The position numbers and the translations under genes were made by a program. Below the pieces are notes generated by a model, which worked only from the letters and a program-made list of their open reading frames with translations, was not told the DNA's origin and did not search any database. From Sphingomonas prati (GTDB lineage Bacteria > Pseudomonadota > Alphaproteobacteria > Sphingomonadales > Sphingomonadaceae), in contig NZ_BMJP01000002.1 in NCBI RefSeq assembly GCF_014643515.1, positions 434,001-498,000 on the forward strand: a DNA stretch of 64,000 bases. The letters run 5' to 3'. This document shows positions 34,802 to 44,177 of this stretch, in pieces (positions within the stretch are counted from its first letter, which is position 1; every line of letters begins with the position of its first letter).

Positions 34802-37129
34802 ATGAAGCTGACAGCATCCGGGCGACGTGGGGCGATCCTGTTGCTACTCGCGACGACCGCGTGCGGTGGTGGGTCGGGCGGGGGGGTGAGCAGTACGCCG
34901 ACGCCGCCCGCGACACCTACGCCGACCCCGACCCCAACCCCGACTCCGCCGCCGGTGACGCAGCCCGATCCGATCGCGCCGACCCCGACTCCACCGGCCA
35001 GCGGAAGCGGCGAGTACCAACGGTCGGCCGGCGCGGTGCAGGCGAGTGCGGCGACCGCCTATGATCGCGGCGTGACGGGAAGCGGGGTGATCGCCGGGAT
35101 CATCGACAGCGGTATCAATACGACCGGCAGCGAGTTTGCCGGGCGGATCAGCGCGGCGTCGGCGGATCTGGTGGGCGCGCGTGGAATTCAGGACGAGAAC
35201 GGCCACGGGACCGCAGTGGCGGGCGTGCTGGGGGCGGCGCGCAACGACGTGGGTGGGTTGGGCATGGCTTATGGCGCGACGTTGCTCGTGCTGCGGACCG
35301 ACGCCGCGGGCAGTTGTACGACCGAGGATGGCTGTACCCACAGTGACGTGGCGATCGCACGTGGGATCGACACGGCGGTGCAGAACCGTGCGCGGGTGAT
35401 CAATATCTCGCTGGGCGGGGACGAGGCGGGGAGTGCCACGTTCCGGGCTGCGGTGGGGCGTGCGACGGCGGCAGGGGTGGTGATCGTGCTGTCCGCGGGC
35501 AACGACCCGACCGCCGATCCGGAGGCGTTCGCGCTGGTCGCCAACACGGCGGAGGCGCGCGGACTGGTGGTGATTGCGGGGGCGAGTGGTGCGGACGGGG
35601 AGATCGCGTCGTTCAGCGCGCGGTCTGGCACCGGAAGTGCGCATTACCTGCTCGCGCTCGGTGAGCGAGTGCGGAGCGTCGATCAGACGGGGGAGGCGTT
35701 TCTCTATTCCGGCACGTCTTTCTCCGCGCCGCTGATCTCCGGCGCGGTGGCATTGCTGGCGCAGGCGTTCCCGAATCTGAGCGGACAGCAGATCGTCGAT
35801 ATTCTTTATGCCAGCGCGACCGATCTGGGCGCGGGTGGCATCGATGCGGTGAACGGGCGCGGTCGGCTAAACCTGACGTCCGCGTTCCAGCCGATCGGGG
35901 CGACCGCTCTGGCCGGGACGGGGATGGCGGTGGCGCAGGCGGGCAATGCGCTGTTGTCGCCCGCGATGGGCGATGCGGGGCTGCGGGGTTCGTCGTCGAC
36001 GGGGGCTGTGATGCTGGATGGCTATCAGCGGGCATTCACGATTGATCTGGCGCGGACGTTGACGCGGGCGGCGCCGGAGGGCCGGTTGTACCCGGCGCTG
36101 GCCGGTGGCGTGCGGCAGGTGAGCGGCGGGGTGCCCGGCGCGATGTTCGCGGTGACGATCGCATCGCGTGGCGGCGACGTGGCGGTGGAACGGCTGACGC
36201 TGGGGCGCGCCGATGCCGCGACGGCGCGGGCGACCGCGGGGATGATAGCGACGCGGGTCGGCGCGGGGATGACCGTCGGGCTGGGCTTTGCGCAGGGTGC
36301 GCAGTCGGTGGCGCGGATGATGGGCGGGCAGGAGGGCACGCCGTTCCTGGTGGCGAGCGATCCGCGCGAGGCGGGCGGGTTCCGCCAACGCACCGGATCG
36401 AGCCTGGCGGTGCGGCAGGAGCGCGGCGCGTTCGGGGTAACGGTAACCGCGGAGAGCGGCGATGCGCTGGTGGCCGGGACGTTGCCCGGTTCAGGCGATA
36501 CGCAGCGGCAGGGTGGGTATGACCGTTCTGGCTATGCGACCGTGGGCGTGGCGCTCGACCGGCAGGTTGGGCCGATGCGGATCGGGGCGGGGCTGTCGCG
36601 GCTGACCGAGCGTAAGACGGTGCTGGGCGGGCGGTTCGCCGCGGCGTTGGGTGCAGGTGGCGCGGTGAGCGACTTTGTCGATGTGTCAGCGCGGGCGGAT
36701 CTGGGCGGTGGCTGGACGTTGGCCGGGTTGTGGCGCGAGGGGCGGACGCGCGGGCGGGCGGGGACCGTCGCGCTGAACGGGGCTCGGTTGCGGACGCGGG
36801 CCTGGAGCTTCGAGGTCGCGACAGTGTCGCTGTTCGGCGGGCCGGATCGCGCCGGGGTACGGGTGGCGCAGCCGTTGCGGGTGGCGCGGGGGGGTGTCGA
36901 TCTGACCCTGCCGGTTGGGTATGATTATGCCAGCGGTGTGGCCGAGATGGGGGTGCGGCGGCTGGACCTGGCGCCGGATGGGCGTGAGCTGGATGTCGAA
37001 GGATCGCTCGGGCGCGCGGCGTTGGGGGGATGGGTTTCGACCAATCTCTATTGGCGGCGCGATCCAGGAAATTTTGCGGATGTGCCCGCCGATGCCGGAG
37101 GCGCATTGCGCTTCTCCATGGCGTTGTAA
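34802..37129 (+). CDS. S8 family serine protease with lipobox and autotransporter-like C-terminus
   Basis: A 775-residue protein. It starts with a signal and lipobox (LLLLATTACGGG), followed by a Thr-Pro repeat linker of about 30 residues (TPTPTPTPTPTPPP). The subtilisin domain (residues ~85-360) has the full triad: Asp in VIAGIIDSGINTTG, His in DENGHGTAVAGVL, Ser in LYSGTSFSAPLISGAVALLA. The last ~300 residues alternate in a way typical of a beta barrel and end GGALRFSMAL. This is the architecture of NalP-like lipoprotein autotransporters, so surface display and processing of other surface proteins is inferred. ATG 34802 is the start. Stands alone. Confidence 0.85.
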   Translation: MKLTASGRRGAILLLLATTACGGGSGGGVSSTPTPPATPTPTPTPTPTPPPVTQPDPIAPTPTPPASGSGEYQRSAGAVQASAATAYDRGVTGSGVIAGIIDSGINTTGSEFAGRISAASADLVGARGIQDENGHGTAVAGVLGAARNDVGGLGMAYGATLLVLRTDAAGSCTTEDGCTHSDVAIARGIDTAVQNRARVINISLGGDEAGSATFRAAVGRATAAGVVIVLSAGNDPTADPEAFALVANTAEARGLVVIAGASGADGEIASFSARSGTGSAHYLLALGERVRSVDQTGEAFLYSGTSFSAPLISGAVALLAQAFPNLSGQQIVDILYASATDLGAGGIDAVNGRGRLNLTSAFQPIGATALAGTGMAVAQAGNALLSPAMGDAGLRGSSSTGAVMLDGYQRAFTIDLARTLTRAAPEGRLYPALAGGVRQVSGGVPGAMFAVTIASRGGDVAVERLTLGRADAATARATAGMIATRVGAGMTVGLGFAQGAQSVARMMGGQEGTPFLVASDPREAGGFRQRTGSSLAVRQERGAFGVTVTAESGDALVAGTLPGSGDTQRQGGYDRSGYATVGVALDRQVGPMRIGAGLSRLTERKTVLGGRFAAALGAGGAVSDFVDVSARADLGGGWTLAGLWREGRTRGRAGTVALNGARLRTRAWSFEVATVSLFGGPDRAGVRVAQPLRVARGGVDLTLPVGYDYASGVAEMGVRRLDLAPDGRELDVEGSLGRAALGGWVSTNLYWRRDPGNFADVPADAGGALRFSMAL

Positions 37130-37309
37130 ACGCTCCGGAAGAATGATCGTGCCGCGTGACCGGGTCTTCGTGAGCGGATGATGACGGTCGGTCGCTCCGC
37201 CCTCTCGGCTCCCTGACGACGCAACCGATTTCTGCAAGAACGGTTGAAGCGAGCGGCCATGCCCTGATCCGCGGTTCTTCGGCGGGCGGACGCATGGCGA
37301 TAGGAGACG

Positions 37310-37606
37310 ATGATGCGGGTTTCGATGATTGCAGCGCTGGGCGCGGGTCTGTTGTTGGTGTCGGCTTGCGGCGGCAAGGGCGACGACAAGCTGGGCGATC
37401 AGGCGCACGAGGCGCTCGAGAACAAGGCGGACGCCATGGACGCGGCCGCGGGTCAGATGGGCGGCACGGACAAGGCGTTGATGGAGGCGAAGGCTAAGAC
37501 GACGCGTGCGGCGGCCGATGCCAAGGAAGAGGCGATCGACGACGCGGACGTGAATGCGGACGCGATGTCGGATGCGCAGAAGAATGCAGTGATCAACGGC
37601 AACTGA
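37310..37606 (+). CDS. Small lipoprotein with Ala/Lys/Asp-rich helix (98 aa)
   Basis: The SD AGGAGA precedes the double ATG start. Lipobox LVSACGGKG marks a lipoprotein. The mature ~78 residues form a hydrophilic helix rich in Ala, Asp, Lys and Met (ALENKADAMDAAAGQMGGTD, KAKTTRAAADAKEEAIDDAD), like the short coiled-coil envelope lipoproteins (Lpp-like) of sphingomonads. Its role may be structural in the envelope. No family name is assigned. Confidence 0.75.
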   Translation: MMRVSMIAALGAGLLLVSACGGKGDDKLGDQAHEALENKADAMDAAAGQMGGTDKALMEAKAKTTRAAADAKEEAIDDADVNADAMSDAQKNAVINGN

Positions 37607-37615
37607 TCGAAGACT

Positions 37616-37649
37616 GCGCCGCGCCGGAATCAGTGTCCCGGCGCGGCGC
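37616..37649. terminator. Hairpin between convergent lipoprotein and sufA
   Basis: A perfect 12-bp stem (GCGCCGCGCCGG and complement) with a 10-base loop, 9 bp after the lipoprotein stop and 4 bp past the sufA stop on the other strand. There is no T tract, so termination strength is uncertain, but the position suits a bidirectional terminator. Confidence 0.6.
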
Positions 37650-37653
37650 CCGG

Positions 37654-38007
37654 TCAGACGGTGAAGCTCTCGCCGCAGCCGCAGGCGCCCTTGGCATTGG
37701 GGTTGGCGAAGACGAAGCCGGCGGTGAAGTCGTCCTCGACCCAGTCCATCGTCGATCCGATGAGATAGAGGATCGACCCGCCGTCCACGTACAGATCGCC
37801 GCCGGGGGTGGTGATCTTCTCGTCGAACGCATCGGCGGACGAGATGTAGTCGACCGAATAGGCGAGGCCCGAGCAGCCGCGGCGCGGGGTCGAGAGTTTC
37901 ACCCCAATGCTGCCGTCCGGGGCGCGGGCCATGAGGTCGGCAATGCGGGCGTGCGCGGTCTCGGTCAGGTTGAGCGCGGCGGGGCGGGCGCGGAGCGTGG
38001 TCGCCAT
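37654..38007 (-). CDS. sufA: A-type Fe-S carrier protein (SufA/HesB family)
   Basis: A 117-residue HesB/IscA-fold protein. The three cluster cysteines are present: GCSGLAYSVDY and the C-terminal GACGCGESF. LTETAHARIADLM is the typical N-terminus. It receives a cluster from SufBCD and passes it to target proteins. The ATG overlaps the sufT stop by one base (TAATG). It is the last gene of the SUF operon. Confidence 0.94.
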   Translation of the reverse strand: MATTLRARPAALNLTETAHARIADLMARAPDGSIGVKLSTPRRGCSGLAYSVDYISSADAFDEKITTPGGDLYVDGGSILYLIGSTMDWVEDDFTAGFVFANPNAKGACGCGESFTV

Positions 38008-38483
38008 TACAGCATCCCCAGTTCGAGTTTCGCTTCGTCCGACATCTTCTGCGGATCCCACGGCGGATCCCAGACGAGGTTGACCTCGGCCGAGCCGACT
38101 CCCGGGACCGCACCGACGCGCATCTCGATTTCGCCCGGCATCGATTCGGCGACGGGGCAGTTCGGCGTGGTGAGCGTCATGGAGACGACGACGTGGTCGC
38201 CGTCGACATCGACACCGTAGATCAGGCCGAGATCGTAGACGTTGACCGGGATCTCCGGGTCGTAGATCTCCTTCAGCGCCTCGATGACCATCTCGTAGAG
38301 CTGGCCACCGGGTTCGCCGGGGCTAAGTTCCGTGGGCTGCTGCGCCAGGAACCCGTCGAGATAGTCGCGTGGGCGCGCCGCGGGGGTCTCGCTCACGGGT
38401 AGCTCGTCGATCGCATCCGACACGCGCGCGCGGGGCGGCGGGGGCGGGGTGTGATCCAGCTGTTCGGTCGTGAAATCGTTCAT
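38007..38483 (-). CDS. sufT: SufT-type Fe-S maturation protein (DUF59/MIP18 domain)
   Basis: A 158-residue protein. The first ~60 residues are a low-complexity Pro-rich tail (DHTPPPPPRARVSD), after which comes the DUF59 domain: LKEIYDPEIPVNVYDLGLIYG, VSMTLTTPNCPVAESM (with the conserved Cys), and VNLVWDPPWDPQKMSDEAK. The family (SufT/YitW/PaaD-like) supports maturation of Fe-S proteins. It overlaps sufS by four bases and sufA by one. Confidence 0.92.
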   Translation of the reverse strand: MNDFTTEQLDHTPPPPPRARVSDAIDELPVSETPAARPRDYLDGFLAQQPTELSPGEPGGQLYEMVIEALKEIYDPEIPVNVYDLGLIYGVDVDGDHVVVSMTLTTPNCPVAESMPGEIEMRVGAVPGVGSAEVNLVWDPPWDPQKMSDEAKLELGML

Positions 38484-39706
38484 CCGAAAATCCTCGTCAC
38501 CCTGTCCAGCGCGCGGGCGAGCGCATCGACATCGGCCAGGCTGTTGTAGACGCCGAAGCTGGCGCGGGCGGTGGCCGAGACGCCCAGATGCGCCATCAGC
38601 GGCTGGCAGCAATGATGGCCGGCGCGGATCGCGACCCGCTCCTCGTCCAATATGGTGCCGACGTCGTGCGGATGCACCCCGGCGACCTCGAAACTCACGA
38701 TGCCCGCGCTGTCGGCCGGGCCGAACAGCGTGACGCCCTTGATGGCCGACAGTCGTTCGCGCGCGGCGGTGACCAGCGCGGTTTCGTGCGCGTGGATCGC
38801 GGCGAGGCCGATGTCGCTGACATAGTCGATCGCGGTGTGGAGGCCGAGCGCGCCGACGATGTGCGGCGTGCCCGCCTCGAACCGGCCGGGGGCGGGGGCG
38901 TAGGTGGTGCCGGCGAACGAGACCTTGTCGATCATCGCGCCGCCGCCCTGCCACGGTGGCATGGCGTTCAGGATGTCGCCGCGCGCCCAGAGCACGCCGA
39001 TGCCGGTCGGGCCGTAGAGCTTGTGACCGGAGAAGACGTAGAAGTCGCAGTCGAGCGCCTGCACGTTGACCGCGATCCGCGCGACGGACTGGCAGCCGTC
39101 GATCAGGATCTTCGCGCCGACCGCATGGGCGAGGTCGGCGGCGCGGCGCGCGTCGAGGATCGAGCCGAGCACGTTGGAGACGTGCGACAGCGCAACGAGC
39201 TTGTGCGCGGGGGTGAGGATCGTGGCGACTGCGTCGAGATCGATCCGGCCATCTTCGGTCAGCGGCGCGACGTCGATGATCGCGCCGGTGCGGGCGGCGA
39301 GGAGCTGCCACGGCACGATGTTGGCGTGATGTTCGAGTTGGCTGAGCAGGATGCGGTCGCCGGCCTTGAGCGACTGGCCCCAGCTTTGCGCGACGAGGTT
39401 GATCGCCTCGGTCGCGCCGCGGACGTAGACGATCTCGTCCTGGCTCTTCGCGTTGATGAAGGTCGCGATGCGGGCACGGGCGGCCTCGTAGGCGACGGTC
39501 ATGTCGGCGGAGCGCTGGTACACGCCGCGGTGTACGGTGGCGTAGGTTTCGGCATAGCCGCGGGTGATCGCGTCGACCACGATCTGCGGCTTCTGCGCCG
39601 TGGCGGCGGTGTCGAGATAGGCCCAGCCGGCCGGGATCGCCGGGAAGTCGGCGACGACGTCTAGCGGGGCGGTGTCGGCCTCGCGTGCTTTAAGCATCGT
39701 GCTCAT
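38480..39706 (-). CDS. sufS: Cysteine desulfurase SufS
   Basis: A 408-residue group II PLP cysteine desulfurase that provides sulfur for SUF. PLP lysine lies in DFYVFSGHKLYGPTGIGVLW, the active cysteine in AIRAGHHCCQPLM, and the N-terminus reads AYLDTAATAQKPQIVVDAI. HANIVPWQLL is also characteristic. No separate sufE is visible, so sulfur relay may use an elsewhere-encoded SufE/SufU. It overlaps sufD and sufT by four bases each. Confidence 0.97.
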   Translation of the reverse strand: MSTMLKAREADTAPLDVVADFPAIPAGWAYLDTAATAQKPQIVVDAITRGYAETYATVHRGVYQRSADMTVAYEAARARIATFINAKSQDEIVYVRGATEAINLVAQSWGQSLKAGDRILLSQLEHHANIVPWQLLAARTGAIIDVAPLTEDGRIDLDAVATILTPAHKLVALSHVSNVLGSILDARRAADLAHAVGAKILIDGCQSVARIAVNVQALDCDFYVFSGHKLYGPTGIGVLWARGDILNAMPPWQGGGAMIDKVSFAGTTYAPAPGRFEAGTPHIVGALGLHTAIDYVSDIGLAAIHAHETALVTAARERLSAIKGVTLFGPADSAGIVSFEVAGVHPHDVGTILDEERVAIRAGHHCCQPLMAHLGVSATARASFGVYNSLADVDALARALDRVTRIFG

Positions 39707-40788
39707 GCCTCGGCCCCCAGCCAGGCGTCGGCGGCGGCGCGGAACGCGTCGCGGATCGGTTCTTCCTCGATCCGGTCGAACGCGTCGCCGACGAAGGCGC
39801 GGGTGAGCAGCGCGCGGGCGGCCTGTGGCGGCACGCCGCGGCTTGCGAGATACCAGAGCGCCTCCGCGTCAAGTTCGCCGACGGTGGCGCCGTGGGCGCA
39901 CTTCACGTCGTCCGCGAAGATTTCGAGTTCCGGCTTCAGGTTGATCGTCGCGGTGCGGCGCAGCAGGAGCCCGCGCAGCGACTGTTCGCCGTCGGTCTTC
40001 TGCGCACCGCGGGCGACCTCGACCCGCGCGGCGAGGCTGGCGGTGGCGCGGTCGTCGGCCACGGCGCGCCAGAGCTGGCGGCTGACGCCGTCGAGCGCCT
40101 CGTGGCGGACGGCGATCGCGGCGTCGTGACGCTGGCGGTCGCGCGACAGCAGCGCGCCGCCATATTCGGCGCGCGCGGCGTCGCCGTGGAGCGTGATACC
40201 CGCGTCGATGCGCGTGCCGGCGTCGCCGATCGCCAGGACGGTGGCGGCGAGGTGCGCGTTTGCGGCGAGCGTGATGGTTTCGCGCGTGGAGGTGAAGCCG
40301 CTGGCCTGCATCAACCGGACGTTGCGGGTAAGGTGCGCGTTCGCGCCGAGTGTGATGTCGGTCTGGCGGTTGGACCAGCCGTCGCCGGCATGCGTCTCGA
40401 CTATGCTCGCGCTTGCGCCGTCGGCAAGCGAGATGCGCGCGGGGACGTGGTTCGCGCCGCCGGTGGCGATGTGGACGATCTGGATCGTTCTCTCGATCGC
40501 TTCGCCGGCGGGGACGGTGAGGGTCCAGCCATCATGGCCGGCGGTGAGCGTGCCGAGGGGGTGGGTGCCGGCGGGGGCGACCGGGCCGAGCGTGACGGGG
40601 CCGGGGGTGCTGTGCTCCGCGGCGTAGCGGCCGTCGATGAAGAGCAGGCGTGGGCCTTCGGCGGCGATCCAGAGCGGGTCGATTGCGGCTGGGGTGCCGG
40701 TCGGGGTCTGGGTCGCGAGCGCGGGGAGGGCGGTCAGGTCGGACCAGCGCCAGGCCTCTTCGCGGGTAGTGGGGAGGGCCAGGGTCAT
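39703..40788 (-). CDS. sufD: Fe-S scaffold component SufD
   Basis: A 361-residue SufD. The start ATG 40788 gives MTLALPTTREEAWRWSDLTA, in which the REEAWRWS string is the SufD N-terminal signature. The beta-helix part includes RQLWRAVADDRATASLAARV, and the end has CAHGATVGELDAEALWYLASRG with the conserved Cys/His region. It partners SufB and SufC. A 214-bp stretch with two repeat elements separates it from sufC, unusual within this operon. Confidence 0.94.
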   Translation of the reverse strand: MTLALPTTREEAWRWSDLTALPALATQTPTGTPAAIDPLWIAAEGPRLLFIDGRYAAEHSTPGPVTLGPVAPAGTHPLGTLTAGHDGWTLTVPAGEAIERTIQIVHIATGGANHVPARISLADGASASIVETHAGDGWSNRQTDITLGANAHLTRNVRLMQASGFTSTRETITLAANAHLAATVLAIGDAGTRIDAGITLHGDAARAEYGGALLSRDRQRHDAAIAVRHEALDGVSRQLWRAVADDRATASLAARVEVARGAQKTDGEQSLRGLLLRRTATINLKPELEIFADDVKCAHGATVGELDAEALWYLASRGVPPQAARALLTRAFVGDAFDRIEEEPIRDAFRAAADAWLGAEA

Positions 40789-40809
40789 GCTGCTGATGCC
40801 ACGTTGCGC

Positions 40810-40875
40810 GTTCCCCGGCGTAGGCCAGGGCCTTGGTGCGAGATTGCGTCTAGGCCCCGGCCTGCGCCGGGGAAC
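40810..40875. repeat. Dispersed inverted repeat, family A, copy 2
   Basis: Starts GTTCCCCGGCGTAGGCCAGG, ends CCTGCGCCGGGGAAC, with the shared GTCTAGGCCCCGG word. It matches the copies at 9010 and 60928 and lies inside the SUF operon. Confidence 0.7.
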
Positions 40876-40909
40876 GGGTGGGGCGTTGCTGGCTTCGCAA
40901 CACGCTTGC

Positions 40910-40975
40910 GTATCCCCGCGGAGGCGGGGACCCAGGTCGGAGCGCGGAGCTGGACCCCCGCCTGCGCGGGGGTAC
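40910..40975. repeat. Inverted repeat, family B, copy 2
   Basis: Left arm GTATCCCCGCGGAGGCGGGG and right arm CCCCCGCCTGCGCGGGGGTAC, the same right arm as the copy at 28508. It is placed only 34 bp from the family A element in the sufC-sufD gap. Confidence 0.65.
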
Positions 40976-41002
40976 GCTGCGTGTGGGCGGGGGTGCCGTC
41001 CA

Positions 41003-41746
41003 TCATGCAGCGATCCCAGCGTAGCCGGCGCGTTCCAGCTCGAGCGCGAGGTCGGCGCCGCCGGAGCGGACGATGCGGCCGTCGGCGAGGACGTGGACGA
41101 AATCGGGGCGGACATAGTCGAGCAGGCGCTGATAGTGGGTAATCAGCAGCACGGCCTTGTCGGGCTTGCGCATGATGCGGTTGATGCCGTCGCCGACGAT
41201 GCGGAGCGCGTCGATGTCGAGGCCGCTATCGGTTTCGTCGAGCACCGCGAGCGCGGGGTCGATGATGCCCATCTGGACCATCTCGTTGCGCTTCTTCTCA
41301 CCGCCGGAGAAGCCGACGTTCACCGGGCGCTTCATCATGTCCATGTCGAGGCCGAGACCGTCGGCCTGTTCGCGCGCGATCTTGAGGAAGGCGCCGCCGG
41401 ACAGTTCGGCCTCGCCGCGCTCCTTCTTCTGCGCGTTCAAAGCGGTGCGGAGGAACTGGACGTTGGAGATGCCGGGGATCTCGACCGGGTACTGGAAGCC
41501 CAGAAACAGCCCGGCGGCGGCGCGTTCGTGCGGCGCCATGTCGAGCAGATCCTTGCCCTGGAACGTGACCGACCCTTCGGTGATCTCGTAGCCCGGGCGG
41601 CCGCCCAGGACATAGGCGAGCGTCGACTTGCCGGCGCCGTTGGGGCCCATGATCGCATGGATCTCGCCCGCGCCCAGTTCCAGCGTCAGGCCCTTGAGGA
41701 TGACCTTGCCGTCGATTTCGGCATGAAGATTCTGGATGGAGAGCAC
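41003..41746 (-). CDS. sufC: SUF ATPase SufC
   Basis: A 247-residue ABC-type ATPase. Walker A is IMGPNGAGKSTLAYVLGG, the signature loop GFSGGEKKRNEMVQMG, and Walker B LAVLDETDSGLDIDALR. It energises the SufBCD scaffold in the cytoplasm and is not a transporter. Its ATG lies one base after the stop of the small unknown gene at 41747. Confidence 0.97.
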   Translation of the reverse strand: MLSIQNLHAEIDGKVILKGLTLELGAGEIHAIMGPNGAGKSTLAYVLGGRPGYEITEGSVTFQGKDLLDMAPHERAAAGLFLGFQYPVEIPGISNVQFLRTALNAQKKERGEAELSGGAFLKIAREQADGLGLDMDMMKRPVNVGFSGGEKKRNEMVQMGIIDPALAVLDETDSGLDIDALRIVGDGINRIMRKPDKAVLLITHYQRLLDYVRPDFVHVLADGRIVRSGGADLALELERAGYAGIAA

Positions 41747-42088
41747 TTAGGAGTCCTTCGATTCTGCAAGTTCGACGTGCGACACGAAGCCGCCGTCACC
41801 GTTGGTCAGGTCCAGGATGAACCCGGATTCGAGCGCCTGGGCGAGGCAGCCCTTGTCCATGCGCAGCCGCCCCGCATTGGGCCACCGCACGAAGACGGGC
41901 ACCCGGGGGCTGCCCACCGCTTCGCTCAGCCGCACCAGCTCGCGCTTGAAATGGTGCAGGCGGTTCGACTTGGGATCGCGTTGCCTGAGGAGCGAGGATG
42001 CCGAGAAGGTCGATGCGTCCTTCACGAACACCTTCGTCGCATCCATCGGCGAGTAGTCGATCGCGACGCGGGTGTAGACCGGGTTCAT
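41747..42088 (-). CDS. Hypothetical protein inside the SUF operon (113 aa)
   Basis: A 113-residue protein with no signal or membrane segment. Visible pieces are [60 protein letters not shown] and [13 protein letters not shown] do not recognise a family. It has one Cys and two adjacent His. Its start overlaps the sufB stop by four bases and its stop touches the sufC start, so it is surely translated with them. The position between sufB and sufC suggests a link to cluster assembly, but this is inference only. Confidence 0.75.
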   Translation of the reverse strand: MNPVYTRVAIDYSPMDATKVFVKDASTFSASSLLRQRDPKSNRLHHFKRELVRLSEAVGSPRVPVFVRWPNAGRLRMDKGCLAQALESGFILDLTNGDGGFVSHVELAESKDS

Positions 42089-43566
42089 CCGACCGAACCC
42101 TCGAGGCTGATCCCGAGCAGCTTCTGGGCCTCCACCGCGAACTCCATGGGGAGCTGTTGAAGCACTTCCTTGGCGAACCCGTTGACGATCAGGCCGACGG
42201 CGGTTTCGGGGTCGAGGCCGCGCGACATGGCGTAGAACATCTGGTCGTCGCTGATCTTCGACGTGGTGGCCTCATGCTCGATCTGCGCGGTGGGGTTGCG
42301 AATCTCGATATACGGGATGGTGTGCGCGCCGCACTGGTCGCCGAGCAGCAGCGAGTCGCACTGCGTGAAGTTGCGCACGTTTTCCGCGGTCGGCCCGACG
42401 CGGACGAGGCCGCGATAGGTGTTGTCGGACCGGCCGGCGGAGATGCCCTTCGCCACGATGGTCGAACGCGACCCCTTGCCGAGATGGATCATCTTGGTGC
42501 CGGTATCGGCCTGCTGCATGTTGTTGGTGACCGCGACCGAGTAGAATTCGCCGACGCTGTTCTCACCTGCCAGCACGCAGGACGGGTACTTCCACGTCAC
42601 CGCGGAGCCGGTTTCGACCTGCGTCCAGCTGACCTTGCTGTTCTTGCCCTGGCACAGCGCGCGCTTGGTGACGAAGTTGTAGATGCCGCCCTTGCCGTCC
42701 GCATCGCCGGGGTACCAGTTCTGGACGGTCGAGTATTTGATCTCCGCATCGTCGAGGATGACCAGTTCGACGACCGCGGCGTGGAGCTGGTTTTCGTCGC
42801 GCATCGGCGCGGTGCAGCCCTCCAGATAGGAGACGTAGCTGCCCTTGTCGGCGACGATCAGCGTCCGTTCGAACTGGCCGGTGTTGGCCGCGTTGATCCG
42901 GAAATAGGTGCTGAGCTCCATCGGGCAGCGGACGCCCTCCGGAATATAGACGAACGTGCCGTCGGAGAAGACCGCGCTGTTGAGCGTGGCAAAATAGTTG
43001 TCGTGCGCGGGCACGACCTTGCCGAGCCACTGCTTGATCATGTCGGGATATTCGCGGATCGCCTCGGAGATCGAGCGGAAGATGACGCCCGCCTTTTCAA
43101 GCTCCGCCCGGAAGGTGGTCGCGACCGAGACGCTGTCGAACACCGCGTCGACTGCGATGCGGCGCGGCGGTTCGGCGCCCTCGACCCCGGCGAGCAGCTT
43201 CTGCTCCTCGATCGGGATGCCGAGCTTTTCGTAGATGCGCAGGATCTCGGGATCGACCTCGTCGAGCGAGCCGAGCTTCGGCTTCTCCTTGGGCGCCGCG
43301 TAATAATAGGCGTCCTGATAGTCGATCGGCGGGATGTCGAGCTTGGCCCAGTCGGGGGCCTCCATCGTCAGCCACTTGGCATAGGCCTTCAGCCGCCAGT
43401 CGAGCATCCACTCGGGCTCGCCCTTCTTGGCGGAGATGAACCGGACGGTGTCCTCGCTCAGCCCCTTGGGCGCGAAATCCTGTTCGATGTCGGAGACAAA
43501 GCCATATTTGTAGGTCGACGCTTCTTCGACGGCCTCATGTGCTTCGCGGTTGCGGACGTCCGTCAT
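42085..43566 (-). CDS. sufB: Fe-S scaffold protein SufB
   Basis: A 493-residue scaffold on which the cluster forms. The signatures [60 protein letters not shown] and [20 protein letters not shown] are all present, including the functional cysteines and the final beta-helix. It is the largest SUF subunit and the first structural gene, overlapping the Rrf2 regulator by four bases. Confidence 0.97.
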   Translation of the reverse strand: MTDVRNREAHEAVEEASTYKYGFVSDIEQDFAPKGLSEDTVRFISAKKGEPEWMLDWRLKAYAKWLTMEAPDWAKLDIPPIDYQDAYYYAAPKEKPKLGSLDEVDPEILRIYEKLGIPIEEQKLLAGVEGAEPPRRIAVDAVFDSVSVATTFRAELEKAGVIFRSISEAIREYPDMIKQWLGKVVPAHDNYFATLNSAVFSDGTFVYIPEGVRCPMELSTYFRINAANTGQFERTLIVADKGSYVSYLEGCTAPMRDENQLHAAVVELVILDDAEIKYSTVQNWYPGDADGKGGIYNFVTKRALCQGKNSKVSWTQVETGSAVTWKYPSCVLAGENSVGEFYSVAVTNNMQQADTGTKMIHLGKGSRSTIVAKGISAGRSDNTYRGLVRVGPTAENVRNFTQCDSLLLGDQCGAHTIPYIEIRNPTAQIEHEATTSKISDDQMFYAMSRGLDPETAVGLIVNGFAKEVLQQLPMEFAVEAQKLLGISLEGSVG

Positions 43567-44033
43567 GCCGTTGCTCCTGCCGCGATCGGCGCGGCTTCTG
43601 TCGTTCGTGTGGTTTTCGTGGCTACCGGTGTCGTGCCGGCGAGCGTGGCAAGTGAGACACCGCCCAGCGCACCGCGGATCGCCTCGTTCACCGCCGACCA
43701 GTGCGGCCGGACCGAACAGGCGCCTTCGAGCGCGCAGTCGTGCCGGTTCCCGTCGACGCAGGTCGTCATCGCGATCGGACCCTCGACCGCCTCGACGATC
43801 TCCCCCAGGCTGATCCCCGCGGGGGCGCGCGCCAGGAGAAAGCCGCCGCCGGTGCCGCGCGCCGAGGTGAGCAGCCCGGATGCGGCGAGCCGCCCCATCA
43901 GCTTCTGCGTCGTGGGCAGCGGCACGCCGGTTTCGCCGGCGAGCAGCGTCGCGGACAGCCGGTCGCCCGCCGGATGGCGCGCGGCCGCGGTCAGGATGAC
44001 GACGGCATAGTCAGCGAGCGAGGATAGCCGCAA
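43563..44033 (-). CDS. Rrf2-family SUF regulator
   Basis: A 156-residue winged-helix regulator. The start is taken as TTG 44033 ([14 protein letters not shown]), the standard Rrf2 N-terminus; a further TTG lies 12 bases upstream. The recognition helix region [17 protein letters not shown] is followed by the three cysteines in [19 protein letters not shown], likely Fe-S ligands as in IscR. It would sense cluster status and control the SUF operon that it opens. The C-terminal Thr/Ala tail ([14 protein letters not shown]) is species-specific. Confidence 0.9.
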   Translation of the reverse strand: MRLSSLADYAVVILTAAARHPAGDRLSATLLAGETGVPLPTTQKLMGRLAASGLLTSARGTGGGFLLARAPAGISLGEIVEAVEGPIAMTTCVDGNRHDCALEGACSVRPHWSAVNEAIRGALGGVSLATLAGTTPVATKTTRTTEAAPIAAGATA

Positions 44034-44177
44034 CGGGTGGTCCAATCGGAGTGATTCGGTAGGATTGGGAGATAGGGGTTTTCCGGGGGGGATCAAGCCG
44101 GGTCTGGGGGTGGGCGTTTGGTCCTTGGCGGCGTTGCGGCGCTGTTGCGTTTGGGCAGCGGTTGCACCCACCCCCAA

